A DNA stretch of 64,000 bases from Flammeovirgaceae bacterium UBA976. GTDB taxonomy: Bacteria > Bacteroidota > Bacteroidia > Cytophagales > Cyclobacteriaceae. The number at the start of each line of letters is the position of its first letter. The stretch's first letter is position 1. This document shows positions 48,550 to 58,301 of this stretch, in pieces. The translations under genes were made by a program, and so were the position numbers. The DNA is taken from contig DBBU01000020.1 in the NCBI GenBank assembly GCA_002292365.1, forward strand, positions 1 to 64,000, given 5' to 3'. The notes under the pieces are model-generated. The model made no database searches. It was not told where the DNA came from and was given only the letters and a program-made list of their open reading frames with translations.

Positions 48550-49730
48550 CTTTTTTTAGTTAACACAATGATAAAGGCAATAAATGAAAAAAATGACGAA
48601 ATCATAAATAGCCAAGGAAAACGTGTAGTAAAACCTTGGTAGAAACTACCGGATATAAGTGATCCCACACCAATACCAACTTCTAAAAAAATAAACAAAG
48701 TTGAAATGCCTCGCCCTATACTCTTTTCGGGTGATAGGTCTACGGCCCAAGCAAATAGCGTAGGGGAATTGAGACCATAACCTATCCCAAAAAGAAAGGC
48801 TCCGGCAAAATAAGAGGTAGAATCTGTGGAAAAACCAATAATAATCATGCTGATACACAAACATAGCGTGCTGTATCTTAAAATTAATATACGTCCAAAA
48901 TGATCAGACAACTTACCACCTAGGAATCTTACCAAAAGTGAGGAACCCGTAAAAAAAGAGAAAAATAATCCCTTATTATGAATACCCAAAAAGCTACTAA
49001 AATCAGGGGATAAGGTAATTACAGTTCCAAAGGAAAAAGTCGTTAGCATCATAATCAATGAAGGAGGAATAACCGAAGGTTCATACAAATCTGCTTTCCC
49101 TATTTTAAGAAGAGCAAGCTTGAAAGGCTCTTTGTTTTTGAGTGTTTCTTTCATACCAAATAAAATCAGTACCGAACCAATGGAAAAGACCGAACTAATA
49201 TAAAAAAGCGTATTGATATCGTAGGTTAAAAAAATCCAAGAACCGAAAATAGGAGCGGATGCCATACCAATGGTACCAAACATACTTAGGATACCCAGAG
49301 CTTCTCCACGGCGGTTAGCAGGAATGATATCAGCGACATAAGCCGAGGTCCCGGTGGGCTTGAAGCCTGCACTGAAGCCATGTAATAATCGAATGCTTAG
49401 GAATCCAAAAACAGTAGTCGTTAAAGGGTAAATCATTGCAGCTAGACCACTGATGCAAGCCCCGATGAACATGACGGGAATTCGCCCCCATTTATCGGTC
49501 AATTTACCACTGAATGGACGAGATACGGCGGCACTCAAAGTAAATAATGATACGACCAATCCTAAATATTCTTGGCCATTTAAACTGGCAAGATAATCAG
49601 GCAACTCAGGTAAAATCATGGAGAAGGAACCAAAGAACAAAAAAGAGCTGGCACATAACAGCCAGAAACTCAAGGTATAAATTTTTACTTTTGGCGTAAT
49701 CGATGGAGCATCGACATGATTATTAATCAT
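48546..49730 (-). CDS. MFS transporter
   Basis: A 394-residue twelve-helix major facilitator. Motif A is [14 protein letters not shown] after helix 2, with a weaker copy [14 protein letters not shown] in the second half, and the helix 4-5 region is [22 protein letters not shown]. It resembles drug or arabinose-type exporters, but the substrate is not identifiable. It overlaps the end of prfB by eight bases and the lysoplasmalogenase-like gene by four, so the three are probably translated from one message. Confidence 0.85.
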   Translation of the reverse strand: MINNHVDAPSITPKVKIYTLSFWLLCASSFLFFGSFSMILPELPDYLASLNGQEYLGLVVSLFTLSAAVSRPFSGKLTDKWGRIPVMFIGACISGLAAMIYPLTTTVFGFLSIRLLHGFSAGFKPTGTSAYVADIIPANRRGEALGILSMFGTIGMASAPIFGSWIFLTYDINTLFYISSVFSIGSVLILFGMKETLKNKEPFKLALLKIGKADLYEPSVIPPSLIMMLTTFSFGTVITLSPDFSSFLGIHNKGLFFSFFTGSSLLVRFLGGKLSDHFGRILILRYSTLCLCISMIIIGFSTDSTSYFAGAFLFGIGYGLNSPTLFAWAVDLSPEKSIGRGISTLFIFLEVGIGVGSLISGSFYQGFTTRFPWLFMISSFFSFIAFIIVLTKKR

Positions 49731-50809
49731 TACTATCTCTTAAAAGAAAGGCCTTGATGTAATCATTAAGGTCACCATCTAAAACGTTTTGCACGTCTGT
49801 GCGCTCATGTCCCGTTCGTGCATCTTTAATCAATTTATAAGGATGCAAGACATAATTTCTTATTTGAGATCCAAAATCAATCTTCATTTTACCTGCTTCA
49901 ACTTTATCACGTTCGGCATTTTTCTTCTCTACTTCAATCTGGTAAAGTTGGGATTTAAGCATAGTCATAGCACGCTCTTTATTAGCTAGTTGCGATCGAT
50001 CGACCTGACAAACTACTACAATTCCAGAGGGCTTATGCGTTAGTTGAACCTTAGTCTCTACTTTATTAACGTTTTGTCCTCCGGCTCCTCCTGATCTTGA
50101 GGTATGCATTGCCACATCATTCGGATTTATTTCTATTTGAATGCTATCATCCACTACTGGATACACATAAACCGAGGCAAATGAGGTATGCCTTCTACCC
50201 CCACTATCGAACGGAGAAATTCGAACCAATCGATGAACGCCGTTTTCGGATTTCAGAAATCCATAAGCCAAGGGACCTTCAAATTCAAGAGTTACAGATT
50301 TGACACCCGCCACATCACCCGCTTGAAAATCAACTTCCCTCACTTTGTACCCATTGGATTCACCCCACATAATGTACATGCGCATTAAGATGCCCGCCCA
50401 ATCATTGCTTTCGGTCCCACCCGCACCAGGATTAATTTGTAGCATGGCCGAAAGCTGATCTTCCTCTGAAGATAGCATTTTCTTTAATTCAAGTGCTTCA
50501 GTTTGTTTTAACGCATGCTGAAAGGTTTGTTCTACTTCTGTTATAGTAGCTTCACCCATCTCCATGAATTCAAATAGGGTTTCAGTATCCCCAAGGCTTT
50601 CTTCTAGTTTTTCATAACTTGAAGTCCAGGTCTTTTTCCCTTGAATGATTTTCATAGTTTTCTCTGCTTCTTTGGGATTTACCCAAAATTCAGGTTGTGC
50701 AGAAACTAATTCTAATTCTTTGAGTTCTTTTTTTTTGGAATCGTAGTCAAAGAAACCTCCTCAAGGCCAATATACGTACCTTCAAGTCTTTTAATTGATC
50801 AGTTGTCAT
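49723..50809 (-). CDS. prfB: Peptide chain release factor 2, with programmed +1 frameshift
   Basis: RF2 ends translation at UGA and UAA. The gene is in two frames: an ATG at 50809 opens 20 codons ending RRFL, then an in-frame TGA (50749-50747). A +1 shift to GAC (50748-50746) continues with [15 protein letters not shown] to the stop at 49723, giving about 361 residues. A reading starting at the internal ATG 50655 would miss the first 51 residues. [15 protein letters not shown] contains the SPF tripeptide for UGA, and [16 protein letters not shown] has the GGQ catalytic loop. Low RF2 allows the shift, so the factor regulates its own synthesis. The 3' end overlaps the MFS gene by eight bases. 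Confidence 0.95.
50746..50761 (-). promoter_or_regulatory. prfB recoding site (AGGAGG, TTT, CTT TGA C)
   Basis: On the minus strand the order AGG AGG TTT CTT TGA C keeps the spacing of the classic prfB site (Shine-Dalgarno-like hexamer, one codon, slippery CTT, UGA C). The internal AGGAGG stimulates the shift by pairing with 16S rRNA. The site is notable because genes of this phylum rarely use Shine-Dalgarno pairing for initiation. Confidence 0.93.
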
Positions 50810-50997
50810 TGGATCAAAAACTTTTTTTAGTGAATGATTTAGTAAGTTGCGAAGATAGATAAAACCTGGACATAAAAGGAATTTATCTTGTTGAGTATAT
50901 TTTAATGAATTTTAATGTTTAAATCAGAATATTTCTTTAATGACTCGAGGTTTTGTAGAATTTATATTTTTTATATTCGCAATTACCAGTGTTGGCA

Positions 50998-52398
50998 TCA
51001 ATTGTTTTGCTCATGTTCCAAAAAGTCCTTGATAATAGGTTTGATCCACTCGTTTCGATGCTGATTTAGACTTTTAAACTTCTTCTGAGCAGTCAGCCAT
51101 TCCGAAAAAGAGAGATAATAATTCCATTTATTTTTGTGATCTGGGTAGTAAGGTAATATTTGATCCATTTCTTTTTCGGCTATTTCATTGAAGTGTTCAG
51201 GGGAGAAATGATCAATTATTTCTAAAAACCGCTCAAAGAAATCAATCCTAAATTGTTGATTTTCCATAAGCTTGTTTAACATGAAAAATCCGTGTGAATG
51301 ATGTTCGACTACATCGTCAGTATTCTTATAATAATCTCCAATCCATATATGCTCAATATGTTTTTCCTCTAGAGCCATGTCTAAATCATGAGCAATCCAT
51401 TGCCATTTTTGATTAGAAGATTCTGATGATTTCCACCATTTCATATTATTTAAAGGCCAATCCCAGTTTCCGATATAAATCTCTGCGGCATAGTAGTCGA
51501 TAAAGCTGAATTTATCCATATATTGATCAAAAAGTTGTTCAACTGTGGCATCTTCAGAAAAGTCCTTAGTCTCTAGAAAAGGTAAGACCGTGGTTAGATA
51601 TTCGTTTGCGTCACCATCGTCAACCTGAGGTTCTTGAAGGTTATCTTGTAACATAGTTATCTGCTCATTATCCAATCCATATTTGTACTGGAAATGCCGA
51701 GGAGTAATAAGCTCTCTTAAATTATATAATCCCCAGTAGTCACCATTTATAAAGACCTTAACAGGTCTAGAATTAGCAACTTCTACATGGCGTAATTCAG
51801 CTATTAATTTGCTTAAAACGGCATCTTTTGTTAATAATTGATCAGCATCGGTACCACCATTACGTAGTTTGAGTCGTTTAAATTTGTTTAAATCATAATT
51901 TTCGAAAAAAGGGTAATTTATATTCTTTTCTCCATATTTTTCTCTCCAATACAATCCCATTGATCTGTTGGGTAAGTTTATGCTGTAATTCCCTTTGAGT
52001 CGCAATCCCAAGGCATGGTCGAAAATGGTATCACCTTTGTCGATGTAAATCACTTGAGAGGGGAATTCCCAAAGTACAGGGTGATTAACCACAAATAATC
52101 CAGAATCTTCCGACCAGAGATATTTTTCGTCGATGGTTATTTTAACAACAGGAAGCGAGTGTCCGAACTGAGTTAGTAAACTATCACCAGATAGAGACAT
52201 TGAATCTTCTGTCTCTATAATTAAGGAATCTATTGACATAGAGTCTGTATCCCCGATATCAAGAGAGGGAACATATTCTATCCCATTGTCATCTGAACTA
52301 CAACTACTGAGTTGAAGAGTATTAAAAGCCAAAAAGGCACTCAATACAAAACCAAAAAGGGTTTTTTTTACCAAAGGTTGATTCATCATTGAAGGCAT
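50998..52398 (-). CDS. CotH-family lipoprotein
   Basis: A 466-residue protein with a long signal peptide and lipobox-like LSSC (Cys33), followed by an aspartate/serine-rich linker and a CotH domain. Characteristic segments are LRLKGNYSINLPNRSMGLY, FKRLKLRNGGTDAD, VFINGDYWGLYNLRELI and WQWIAHDLDMALEE with a metal-type aspartate pair. CotH proteins are atypical kinases first known from spore coats; in Bacteroidota they occur as surface lipoproteins of unknown substrate. An upstream ATG (MPS) is followed by another two codons later; either is possible. It follows ilvE by 9 bases. Confidence 0.85.
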   Translation of the reverse strand: MPSMMNQPLVKKTLFGFVLSAFLAFNTLQLSSCSSDDNGIEYVPSLDIGDTDSMSIDSLIIETEDSMSLSGDSLLTQFGHSLPVVKITIDEKYLWSEDSGLFVVNHPVLWEFPSQVIYIDKGDTIFDHALGLRLKGNYSINLPNRSMGLYWREKYGEKNINYPFFENYDLNKFKRLKLRNGGTDADQLLTKDAVLSKLIAELRHVEVANSRPVKVFINGDYWGLYNLRELITPRHFQYKYGLDNEQITMLQDNLQEPQVDDGDANEYLTTVLPFLETKDFSEDATVEQLFDQYMDKFSFIDYYAAEIYIGNWDWPLNNMKWWKSSESSNQKWQWIAHDLDMALEEKHIEHIWIGDYYKNTDDVVEHHSHGFFMLNKLMENQQFRIDFFERFLEIIDHFSPEHFNEIAEKEMDQILPYYPDHKNKWNYYLSFSEWLTAQKKFKSLNQHRNEWIKPIIKDFLEHEQNN

Positions 52399-52407
52399 CT
52401 TAGTATT

Positions 52408-53475
52408 TTATTTTGCTTTATAAATCCATCCAAATTTATCTTCAATGACACCAGATTTCATTTTATCCAAGGTGTCTAAAAATCCAAGAGAGTATTTCCT
52501 TGATTTGACATCAGTCAATTCATAATCAATGCCATTATAGCCGATGGTTTTGATGGGAGCCACGGTGGCTGCAGTACCCACACCAAATGCTTCTTGTAAT
52601 CGCCCTTGCTCGATGGATTGAATAATTTCAGCTACCGTAACGGGACGCTCTTCTACCTTCATGCCTTGATCTTTGGCGATGGTCAAGATACTGTCTCTCG
52701 TGATGCCATTTAAAATCGTATCCCCAATAGGGGCTGTAATGAGCGTATCATTAATGATAAACATGATGTTCATTGTCCCCGATTCTTCAATATACTGATG
52801 CGACTCGCCATCGGTCCAAATTAATTGATCATAACCTTCTTTTTGAGCTTTTTTTGCAGGTTTGAGGGCTGCAGCATAATTTCCACCTGTTTTCGCAAAC
52901 CCAGTTCCACCCAAGACGGCACGGGTATACTTGGTTTCAATTTTAACTTTTAAAGGTTGTGAGTAATAAGCCCCAACAGGTCCAGTGATGATCATGAAGG
53001 TATAGTCATCTGAAGGCCGTATACCTACATAGGGATCCATGGCGATTTGAAATGGTCTAATGTAGAGTGAGGTTCCAGGATGATTTGTTACCCAACCTTC
53101 ATCAAGTCTGAGTAACTCAGTAATGCCGGTCATAAAGATAGACTCAGGAATACCCGGCATGCACATGCGATCCGCACTCAACACCATGCGTTTTGCATTG
53201 TCTTGAGGTCTAAATACGACAATTTCCTTGTGTATATTTCTGTATGCCTTTAAGCCCTCAAAAATCGTAGAAGCATAGTGCAAGGTGGTATTTGCTGGAC
53301 TGATACTGATGTTTCCATAAGGGATAATTTTCATATCTTGCCAGGTACCTTTTTTAAAGTCACAACATAACATGTGGTCAGCATATACCTTTCCAAATAC
53401 GGGATTGATTAGATCAGTAGTTGCTAATTTGGATCGAGTTGTCTGGGTAATAGAAACTTTTTGATCGATGGACAT
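52408..53475 (-). CDS. ilvE: Branched-chain amino acid aminotransferase
   Basis: A 355-residue fold type IV PLP enzyme catalysing the last step of valine, leucine and isoleucine synthesis and the first of their breakdown. Segments include FGKVYADHMLCCDF, HYASTIFEGLKAYR, YIRPFQIAMDPYVG, GGTGFAKTGGNYAAALKPA with the PLP-binding lysine region, EESGTMNIMFI and GITRDSILTIA. The 355-residue length is the eukaryote-like class II BCAT. It is 8 bases from the ATR gene, in a minus-strand run beginning at the ABC ATPase. Confidence 0.93.
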   Translation of the reverse strand: MSIDQKVSITQTTRSKLATTDLINPVFGKVYADHMLCCDFKKGTWQDMKIIPYGNISISPANTTLHYASTIFEGLKAYRNIHKEIVVFRPQDNAKRMVLSADRMCMPGIPESIFMTGITELLRLDEGWVTNHPGTSLYIRPFQIAMDPYVGIRPSDDYTFMIITGPVGAYYSQPLKVKIETKYTRAVLGGTGFAKTGGNYAAALKPAKKAQKEGYDQLIWTDGESHQYIEESGTMNIMFIINDTLITAPIGDTILNGITRDSILTIAKDQGMKVEERPVTVAEIIQSIEQGRLQEAFGVGTAATVAPIKTIGYNGIDYELTDVKSRKYSLGFLDTLDKMKSGVIEDKFGWIYKAK

Positions 53476-53482
53476 GTTTATT

Positions 53483-54046
53483 TTATTCTTTATTATTACC
53501 TATCCAAGGGGTTTCATCAAGATTTAGATCGTTGGATATTGTTCTAGCAAGGATAAAGAAATAATCGGAAAGGCGATTGATAAATGAAATGATATTTTTA
53601 TCTATTTCTTTATGAAGAGACCATTTTACGATGGATCGTTCCGCTCTTCGGCATATGGTACGGCAAACATGACAGGTAGAAACGGTTGCGTGACCTCCAG
53701 GTAGTATGAAGGAAGTAAGTTCTGTTAAATCTTCTTCGTATTTATCAATCCATGTTTCAAGCTGTCTAATATGAGTGGTAGATATTTCAGGTAACTTAAT
53801 GCTTTTAAAGTCGGTAGCGCAGGCAAGTATTGAACCTAAAGAGAAAAGGTTTTCTTGGATCCAAGTTAGCTGGCCCTTTTTTGAACTATTTAATCCAGAT
53901 TGGTCTCGCAGCAAACCGACAAAAGCATTCAACTCATCCACATTCCCGTAGGCTTCAATTTGCAGATCAGATTTGGCAACTTTTTCACCACCTAATAAGG
54001 AGGTCTTTCCATGATCGCCAGTTTTGGTGTAAATTTTTAATGCCAT
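53483..54046 (-). CDS. Cob(I)alamin adenosyltransferase, PduO/ATR type
   Basis: A 187-residue five-helix-bundle adenosyltransferase that converts cob(I)alamin and ATP to adenosylcobalamin. TKTGDHGKTSLLGGEKVAK is the ATP loop, EAYGNVDELNAFVGLL the next signature, and CRTICRRAERSIVKW and INRLSDYFFILAR complete the site. It suggests the organism salvages B12 for AdoCbl enzymes such as methylmalonyl-CoA mutase. No cobalamin biosynthesis gene or B12 riboswitch is seen nearby. It is 9 bases after the ABC ATPase. Confidence 0.92.
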   Translation of the reverse strand: MALKIYTKTGDHGKTSLLGGEKVAKSDLQIEAYGNVDELNAFVGLLRDQSGLNSSKKGQLTWIQENLFSLGSILACATDFKSIKLPEISTTHIRQLETWIDKYEEDLTELTSFILPGGHATVSTCHVCRTICRRAERSIVKWSLHKEIDKNIISFINRLSDYFFILARTISNDLNLDETPWIGNNKE

Positions 54047-54055
54047 AATTATGGG

Positions 54056-54766
54056 TTAAGTAAACTCAGGAGTAATGATTTCTTTATTTTTTTGATCAGA
54101 TTCTACAATGCCATCACGGAGCCTCACAATTCGATGTGCATATCTTGAGATGTCATCCTCATGAGTAACCATCACAATGGTATTTCCTTCAGCATGAAGT
54201 TTCTCAAAAAGACCCATAATCGAATAAGAAGTTTTAGAATCTAAATTACCTGTAGGCTCATCAGCGAGGATAATACTGGGATTATTTACCAAAGCCCTAG
54301 CGATGGCCACTCGTTGTCTTTGCCCCCCGGAGAGTTCATTGGGTTTATGATAAGCCCGATCTCCCAATCCGACACCTTCCAATACTGCATAAGCTTTGGC
54401 TTCACGCTCCGATTTGGAATACCCTGCATATACCAAGGGCAAGGCCACATTTTCAAGTGAGGAGGCTCTAGGTAAGAGATTGAAGTTTTGAAAAACAAAG
54501 CCAATTTCCTTATTTCTAATTTCGGCCAATTCGTTTTCAGTAAGATCACTGACGTCTTGATTGTTGAGAATGTATTGACCTGAGGAGGGCGTATCGAGAC
54601 AACCTATGAGATTCATGAGTGTCGACTTCCCTGATCCCGAGGGACCCATAAAAGCGACATATTCTCCCTTATTGATGATAATGGAAACGGTTTTGAGTGC
54701 ATGAATGGTCTCACCACCCATGATGTAATTTTTGGCAATTTCCGTAGTTTTAATTATTTCAGACAT
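54056..54766 (-). CDS. ABC transporter ATP-binding protein, MacB/LolD type
   Basis: A 236-residue ATPase with Walker [11 protein letters not shown]-loop [18 protein letters not shown], signature [16 protein letters not shown], Walker [13 protein letters not shown] and the switch histidine in VTHEDD. The sequence after the D-loop is that of the MacB/LolD/FtsE-like group, which works with FtsX-like permeases in lipoprotein release, antibiotic export or mechanotransduction. No permease is adjacent, so the partner is encoded elsewhere. It is the first gene of the ATPase-ATR-ilvE-cotH run. Confidence 0.9.
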   Translation of the reverse strand: MSEIIKTTEIAKNYIMGGETIHALKTVSIIINKGEYVAFMGPSGSGKSTLMNLIGCLDTPSSGQYILNNQDVSDLTENELAEIRNKEIGFVFQNFNLLPRASSLENVALPLVYAGYSKSEREAKAYAVLEGVGLGDRAYHKPNELSGGQRQRVAIARALVNNPSIILADEPTGNLDSKTSYSIMGLFEKLHAEGNTIVMVTHEDDISRYAHRIVRLRDGIVESDQKNKEIITPEFT

Positions 54767-54869
54767 TTTAAGATTTAGGAATAAGATGATTAAATGAGCA
54801 ACTGAGTTATTTTACGAATAGGGTTTCTTTTAGTTCGATTTTATTTTCAATGACCTTATGTTTTTGATT

Positions 54870-55538
54870 TTAGTACAATTTTACAACAGACTTTTTAAGT
54901 GTACTGTCTTTTTGTTCCATCAATCTATGAATTTCATGGGCCATATCGAGAGGTTGTGTCCACTGAGTGAAATCTGCTGCTGGCATTTGTTGACGATTGA
55001 TGGGAGTATCTATGGTGCCGGGTACGATAAGAGAAGTGAAAACCTTATCTTCAGCGCTTGATTCATTTAATGAATGGGTCAATTGTAATAGGAGACTTTT
55101 TGAAAGGGTATAAGGCAGAATTTCGCTGCTAGAGCCTTCAAACAAAACACGCGATCCAATCATGAAAATATCACCACCACCTACTTCGCACAACCATTTA
55201 TGAACGGGTTTGATGACGTTGATAGCTGTGAAAAAATTCAATTTAATCATATGCTCATAATCACTCAGTTTGGCATTTGATAAATTATTCATAGCAAATC
55301 CCCCCACTGTTAGAATAGCTCCTTTGAGCTCGGTTTTTTCCGTTTGAAGCTGATCAATGAGTTCCTTTGCCGCATTTTCATCATTCAAATTTAACGGATA
55401 ATATTTAGTGTTATTGCTGTTTACTGCGGTCTTACTTGGGGAAGTGGTTCCGAATACTTGATATCCTGTTGATGAAAAGTAATCCGTCAGAGGACTTCCT
55501 AAGCCACCTAAGGCTCCGGTGATGAGCAAGTTTTTCAA
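54870..55538 (-). CDS. Short-chain dehydrogenase/reductase
   Basis: A Rossmann-fold SDR. From the TTG at 55538 the protein starts KNLLITGALGGLGSPL, so that the first strand and TGxxGGxG nucleotide motif are at the N-terminus as usual. An ATG at 55577 would add 13 residues and overlap the divergent alkyltransferase-like gene, so it is less likely. The motif NxxG appears as GFAMNN-like, and YTLSKS provides the catalytic Tyr-x3-Lys, with a serine in MIGSR. About 222 residues; the substrate is unknown. Confidence 0.82.
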   Translation of the reverse strand: MKNLLITGALGGLGSPLTDYFSSTGYQVFGTTSPSKTAVNSNNTKYYPLNLNDENAAKELIDQLQTEKTELKGAILTVGGFAMNNLSNAKLSDYEHMIKLNFFTAINVIKPVHKWLCEVGGGDIFMIGSRVLFEGSSSEILPYTLSKSLLLQLTHSLNESSAEDKVFTSLIVPGTIDTPINRQQMPAADFTQWTQPLDMAHEIHRLMEQKDSTLKKSVVKLY

Positions 55539-55568
55539 AATTAAATTATTTAGATTGCACAATGAATT

Positions 55569-55901
55569 ATGAGTCAAAGATCGTCATTTTTCCAAGATGT
55601 TTATGAAGTCGTCATGTTAATTCCAGAGGGCAGAGTAACTTCCTACGGAGCGATAGGAAAATATTTGGGTATGCCATCAAGTGCAAGAATGGTGGGATGG
55701 GCTATGAATGCGTCGCATACTTTGCCCAAAGTACCGGCACATCGAGTGGTGAATCGAATGGGCGTTCTGACGGGGAAACATTTTTTTGAAACGCCCAGTC
55801 GTATGCAAGAATTATTAGAAGCAGAGCATATAAAGGTTGCTAATGATCAAATTCAACGCTTTGAAGATTTTTTTTGGGACCCAACAAAAGAGCTACCTTG
55901 A
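55569..55901 (+). CDS. Alkyltransferase-like protein (MGMT fold without catalytic cysteine)
   Basis: A 110-residue protein homologous to the C-terminal domain of O6-alkylguanine-DNA alkyltransferase. The helix-turn-helix region GRVTSYGAIGKYLGMPSSARMVGWAM is intact, but the PCHR active site reads PAHR (Ala57), so it cannot accept the alkyl group. It therefore belongs to the ATL (YbaZ/Atl1-like) proteins, which flag alkylated guanine for nucleotide excision repair; most known ATLs have tryptophan at this position. Divergent from the SDR gene and overlapping the convergent symporter by nine bases. Confidence 0.88.
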   Translation: MSQRSSFFQDVYEVVMLIPEGRVTSYGAIGKYLGMPSSARMVGWAMNASHTLPKVPAHRVVNRMGVLTGKHFFETPSRMQELLEAEHIKVANDQIQRFEDFFWDPTKELP

Positions 55902-57362
55902 TTTCTTGCTGTACAGCCAAAGTCCTAGGAAAGTAAAGGCGCCGTTGATCATGAGTAACTCAAAGCCAAATTGATAGCCATTGAGCCATTCGCTTGAATG
56001 TTTGCTCAGCAAGTAGCAAAAAATAGGGGCGATGATACAAATGAGGGGAACCCACTGGTCCCTAACAATGCGCCGAGTAAAAATACCAAAGGAAAATAAG
56101 CCCAATAAAGGGCCATAAGTATAACCTGCGACTGAAAAAATGGAATTGATCACACTTTGATCATTGATTGCCTTAAAAAAGAGAATTACCCCGATCAGTA
56201 GCACAGAAAAACCAATGTGAACCATCAATTTAGTTTGCTTTTTAGATTCAAAATTGTCAGGCTTGAAATTCAAAAAATCTATACAAAAAGAAGTGGTCAA
56301 TGCAGTGAGTGCCGAATCGGCACTGGAGTAAGCTGCTGCAGTAATACCGAGGAGAAAGGCAATTCCAGCAATCGAGGAAAAATGTTCTATGGCTAAGTAA
56401 GGAAATAGGTTATCGGTTCCTGGAGGTATTAAGATGTCCTTAATCTCTACAAACTGATATAATAAAACTCCAAGTACCATAAAAAGTAAATTGACGGGAA
56501 TCAGACTGAGACTCATCCAATAGATGTTTTTTTGAGATTCTTTTAAATTCCTACAGGTCAAGTTTTTTTGCATCATATCTTGATCAAGTCCAGTCATGAC
56601 TACGGCAATAAAGGCACCAGAAAAAAATTGTTTGAAAAAATTTCGATTATGTTGCCAGTCCCAATTAAAAATTGTGCTTTTACTGTCTTTATAAACGTGG
56701 GAAGTCAAGGTAGACCAAGACCAGTTGAGATCTTCTTTAATGAAATAGAGACTCACCAGAACTGAAACAAGCATAAAGGTAGTTTGCAAAGTATCTGTCC
56801 AAACAATTGTTTTAATACCGCCTCTAAAGGTATATAACCAAATTAACAGAACGGCGGAGACCACGGCAACCCAAAAAGGTAATTTATAACTATCGAAAAT
56901 AGCAAGTTGAAGTACACTCGCCACCAAGAAAAGTCTAAAAGAAGCGCCGATGACTCGGCTTAGTAAAAAGAAAAAAGCTCCAGACTTATAAGACCAGAAG
57001 CCTAAACGTTGGTCAAGATAGGTATATATTGAAATAATGTTATGCTTGTAGTATAGAGGCAATAATATTTGGGCAATGATGGCGTATCCGACGAGGTACC
57101 CTAGAACCATTTGAAAATAATAAAAATTACTATTACCAACCTCACCAGGTACCGAAATAAAGGTAACCCCCGAAAGAGAGGCTCCAACCATCCCGAAAGC
57201 GACTAGAAACCAAGGAGATTGTCGATTGCCATCGTAGAAGGAATGAGCCGTACTATTTTTGGAGGTGAACCAAGAAATAGCCATTAATAAAACAAAATAG
57301 CCACCAATAATGAGCGATACGAATAAAGGATCCATTCTTTTAATAAGTTGAGATAGTTGCAA
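55893..57362 (-). CDS. Sodium:solute symporter (SSS family)
   Basis: A 489-residue membrane protein with about thirteen helices and the LeuT-like SSS fold. GMVGASLSGVTFISVPGEVG near residues 55-75 and the R-containing AFFFLLSRVIGASFRLFL are family features. The central segment FLLGITAAAYSSADSALTALTTSF is the conserved TM8 sodium-site region with paired serines. Members move sugars, amino acids, acetate or nucleosides with sodium; the solute cannot be deduced. The start codon is 39 bases from the divergent clpS start. Confidence 0.88.
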   Translation of the reverse strand: MQLSQLIKRMDPLFVSLIIGGYFVLLMAISWFTSKNSTAHSFYDGNRQSPWFLVAFGMVGASLSGVTFISVPGEVGNSNFYYFQMVLGYLVGYAIIAQILLPLYYKHNIISIYTYLDQRLGFWSYKSGAFFFLLSRVIGASFRLFLVASVLQLAIFDSYKLPFWVAVVSAVLLIWLYTFRGGIKTIVWTDTLQTTFMLVSVLVSLYFIKEDLNWSWSTLTSHVYKDSKSTIFNWDWQHNRNFFKQFFSGAFIAVVMTGLDQDMMQKNLTCRNLKESQKNIYWMSLSLIPVNLLFMVLGVLLYQFVEIKDILIPPGTDNLFPYLAIEHFSSIAGIAFLLGITAAAYSSADSALTALTTSFCIDFLNFKPDNFESKKQTKLMVHIGFSVLLIGVILFFKAINDQSVINSIFSVAGYTYGPLLGLFSFGIFTRRIVRDQWVPLICIIAPIFCYLLSKHSSEWLNGYQFGFELLMINGAFTFLGLWLYSKKSR

Positions 57363-57385
57363 AATAATAGTTATTGATAACTTTG
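57357..57385 (+). promoter_or_regulatory. Predicted clpS promoter
   Basis: TTG (57357-57359), 18 bases, then TAACTTTG (57378-57385) matches the Bacteroidota consensus. Transcription would begin about 10 bases before the clpS ATG at 57402. The -33 part lies inside the start region of the divergent symporter gene. Confidence 0.5.
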
Positions 57386-57391
57386 TATCAA
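57374..57391. promoter_or_regulatory. Inverted repeat TTGATA-N6-TATCAA between symporter and clpS
   Basis: Two perfect six-base arms with a six-base centre fill most of the 39-base divergent spacer. The centre includes part of the predicted clpS -7 element, so a protein bound here would block clpS and could affect the symporter too. The half-sites resemble FNR halves, but the spacing differs from the FNR consensus. The regulator is unknown. Confidence 0.4.
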
Positions 57392-57401
57392 ATTATTATC
57401 A

Positions 57402-57689
57402 ATGAGCATGAATTTCGAGCCGGAAGTTGAAGAACTGGTTGAGGTAGCATTGGATATTGATCAAGAGAAGGAAAGAAGTCTCATTGTGTATAATGATGAC
57501 TACAATACTTTTGAACATGTAATCTCAACACTGATAAAAGTATGTAAACACCGCCCTATTCAGGCCGAACAATGTACTTATATCATTCATTATAAAGGAA
57601 AATGTATTGTAAAAAAAGGGAGTTACGAAATATTGAAGCCCATGAGAGAAGCCCTATCCGAGGCTGGAATTAAAGCTACTATTGAATAA
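57402..57689 (+). CDS. clpS: ATP-dependent Clp protease adaptor ClpS
   Basis: A 95-residue adaptor that hands N-degron substrates to ClpAP-type proteases. VYNDDYNTFEHVISTL is the classical substrate-binding segment (Asn-Asp pair after the first strand) and AEQCTYIIHYKGKCIVKKG follows, with the C-terminal strand at ALSEAGIKATIE. The N-terminal extension is acidic. recR begins at the base after the stop codon, an unusually tight pair. Symporter divergent upstream. Confidence 0.9.
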   Translation: MSMNFEPEVEELVEVALDIDQEKERSLIVYNDDYNTFEHVISTLIKVCKHRPIQAEQCTYIIHYKGKCIVKKGSYEILKPMREALSEAGIKATIE

Positions 57690-58301
57690 ATGGAATTTTC
57701 TTCAAAACTAGTCGAGCAAGCCGTTGAGGAGATTTCTAAGTTACCAGGTATTGGAAAGAAAACAGCCTTACGATTGGCTTTGCATCTTTTAAAACAGCCA
57801 GAGGATCAGACCCTACTGCTGACTGAAAAATTAAAAGAATTGCGTGAGCACATCAAATATTGTCAGATATGCCATATTATAAGCGATATCGAAGATTGTA
57901 CGTGCAAGACGATATCCGTAGATCCTGCGCTGATTTGCGTTGTTGAAGAAACGCCTGATGTGCTGGCGATTCGTAATACAGGCCAATACAATGGCATGTT
58001 TCATGTTTTAGGAGGTAGAATTTCCCCTATTGACGGTATTGGGCCAGATGAATTGATGATTACCAGTTTAGTCAATCGAATCAAACTAAGTGAAGGAGAA
58101 ATAAAGGAAGTTATTTTGGCACTTAGCGGTACTTTGGAGGGTGATACAACTGCTTTTTATTTAACTAAACAATTAGAGGAGTTGTCCGTCGAGGTGACCT
58201 CAATTACGCGAGGAATTCCTGTCGGAGGTGAACTAGAATACGCCGATGAAGTCACTTTAGGAAGGAGCATTATGACCCGTAGTAAAGTAAATACAGATTA
58301 A
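57690..58301 (+). CDS. recR: Recombination mediator RecR
   Basis: A 203-residue DNA-binding protein of the RecFOR pathway, which helps load RecA at gaps. [19 protein letters not shown] is the helix-hairpin-helix at the N-terminus, [15 protein letters not shown] the zinc-binding cysteine set, [16 protein letters not shown] starts the Toprim domain, and [15 protein letters not shown] with the final Walker-like segment closes it. Length and order are standard. It directly follows clpS and its end overlaps the small minus-strand ORF by four bases. Confidence 0.94.
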   Translation: MEFSSKLVEQAVEEISKLPGIGKKTALRLALHLLKQPEDQTLLLTEKLKELREHIKYCQICHIISDIEDCTCKTISVDPALICVVEETPDVLAIRNTGQYNGMFHVLGGRISPIDGIGPDELMITSLVNRIKLSEGEIKEVILALSGTLEGDTTAFYLTKQLEELSVEVTSITRGIPVGGELEYADEVTLGRSIMTRSKVNTD

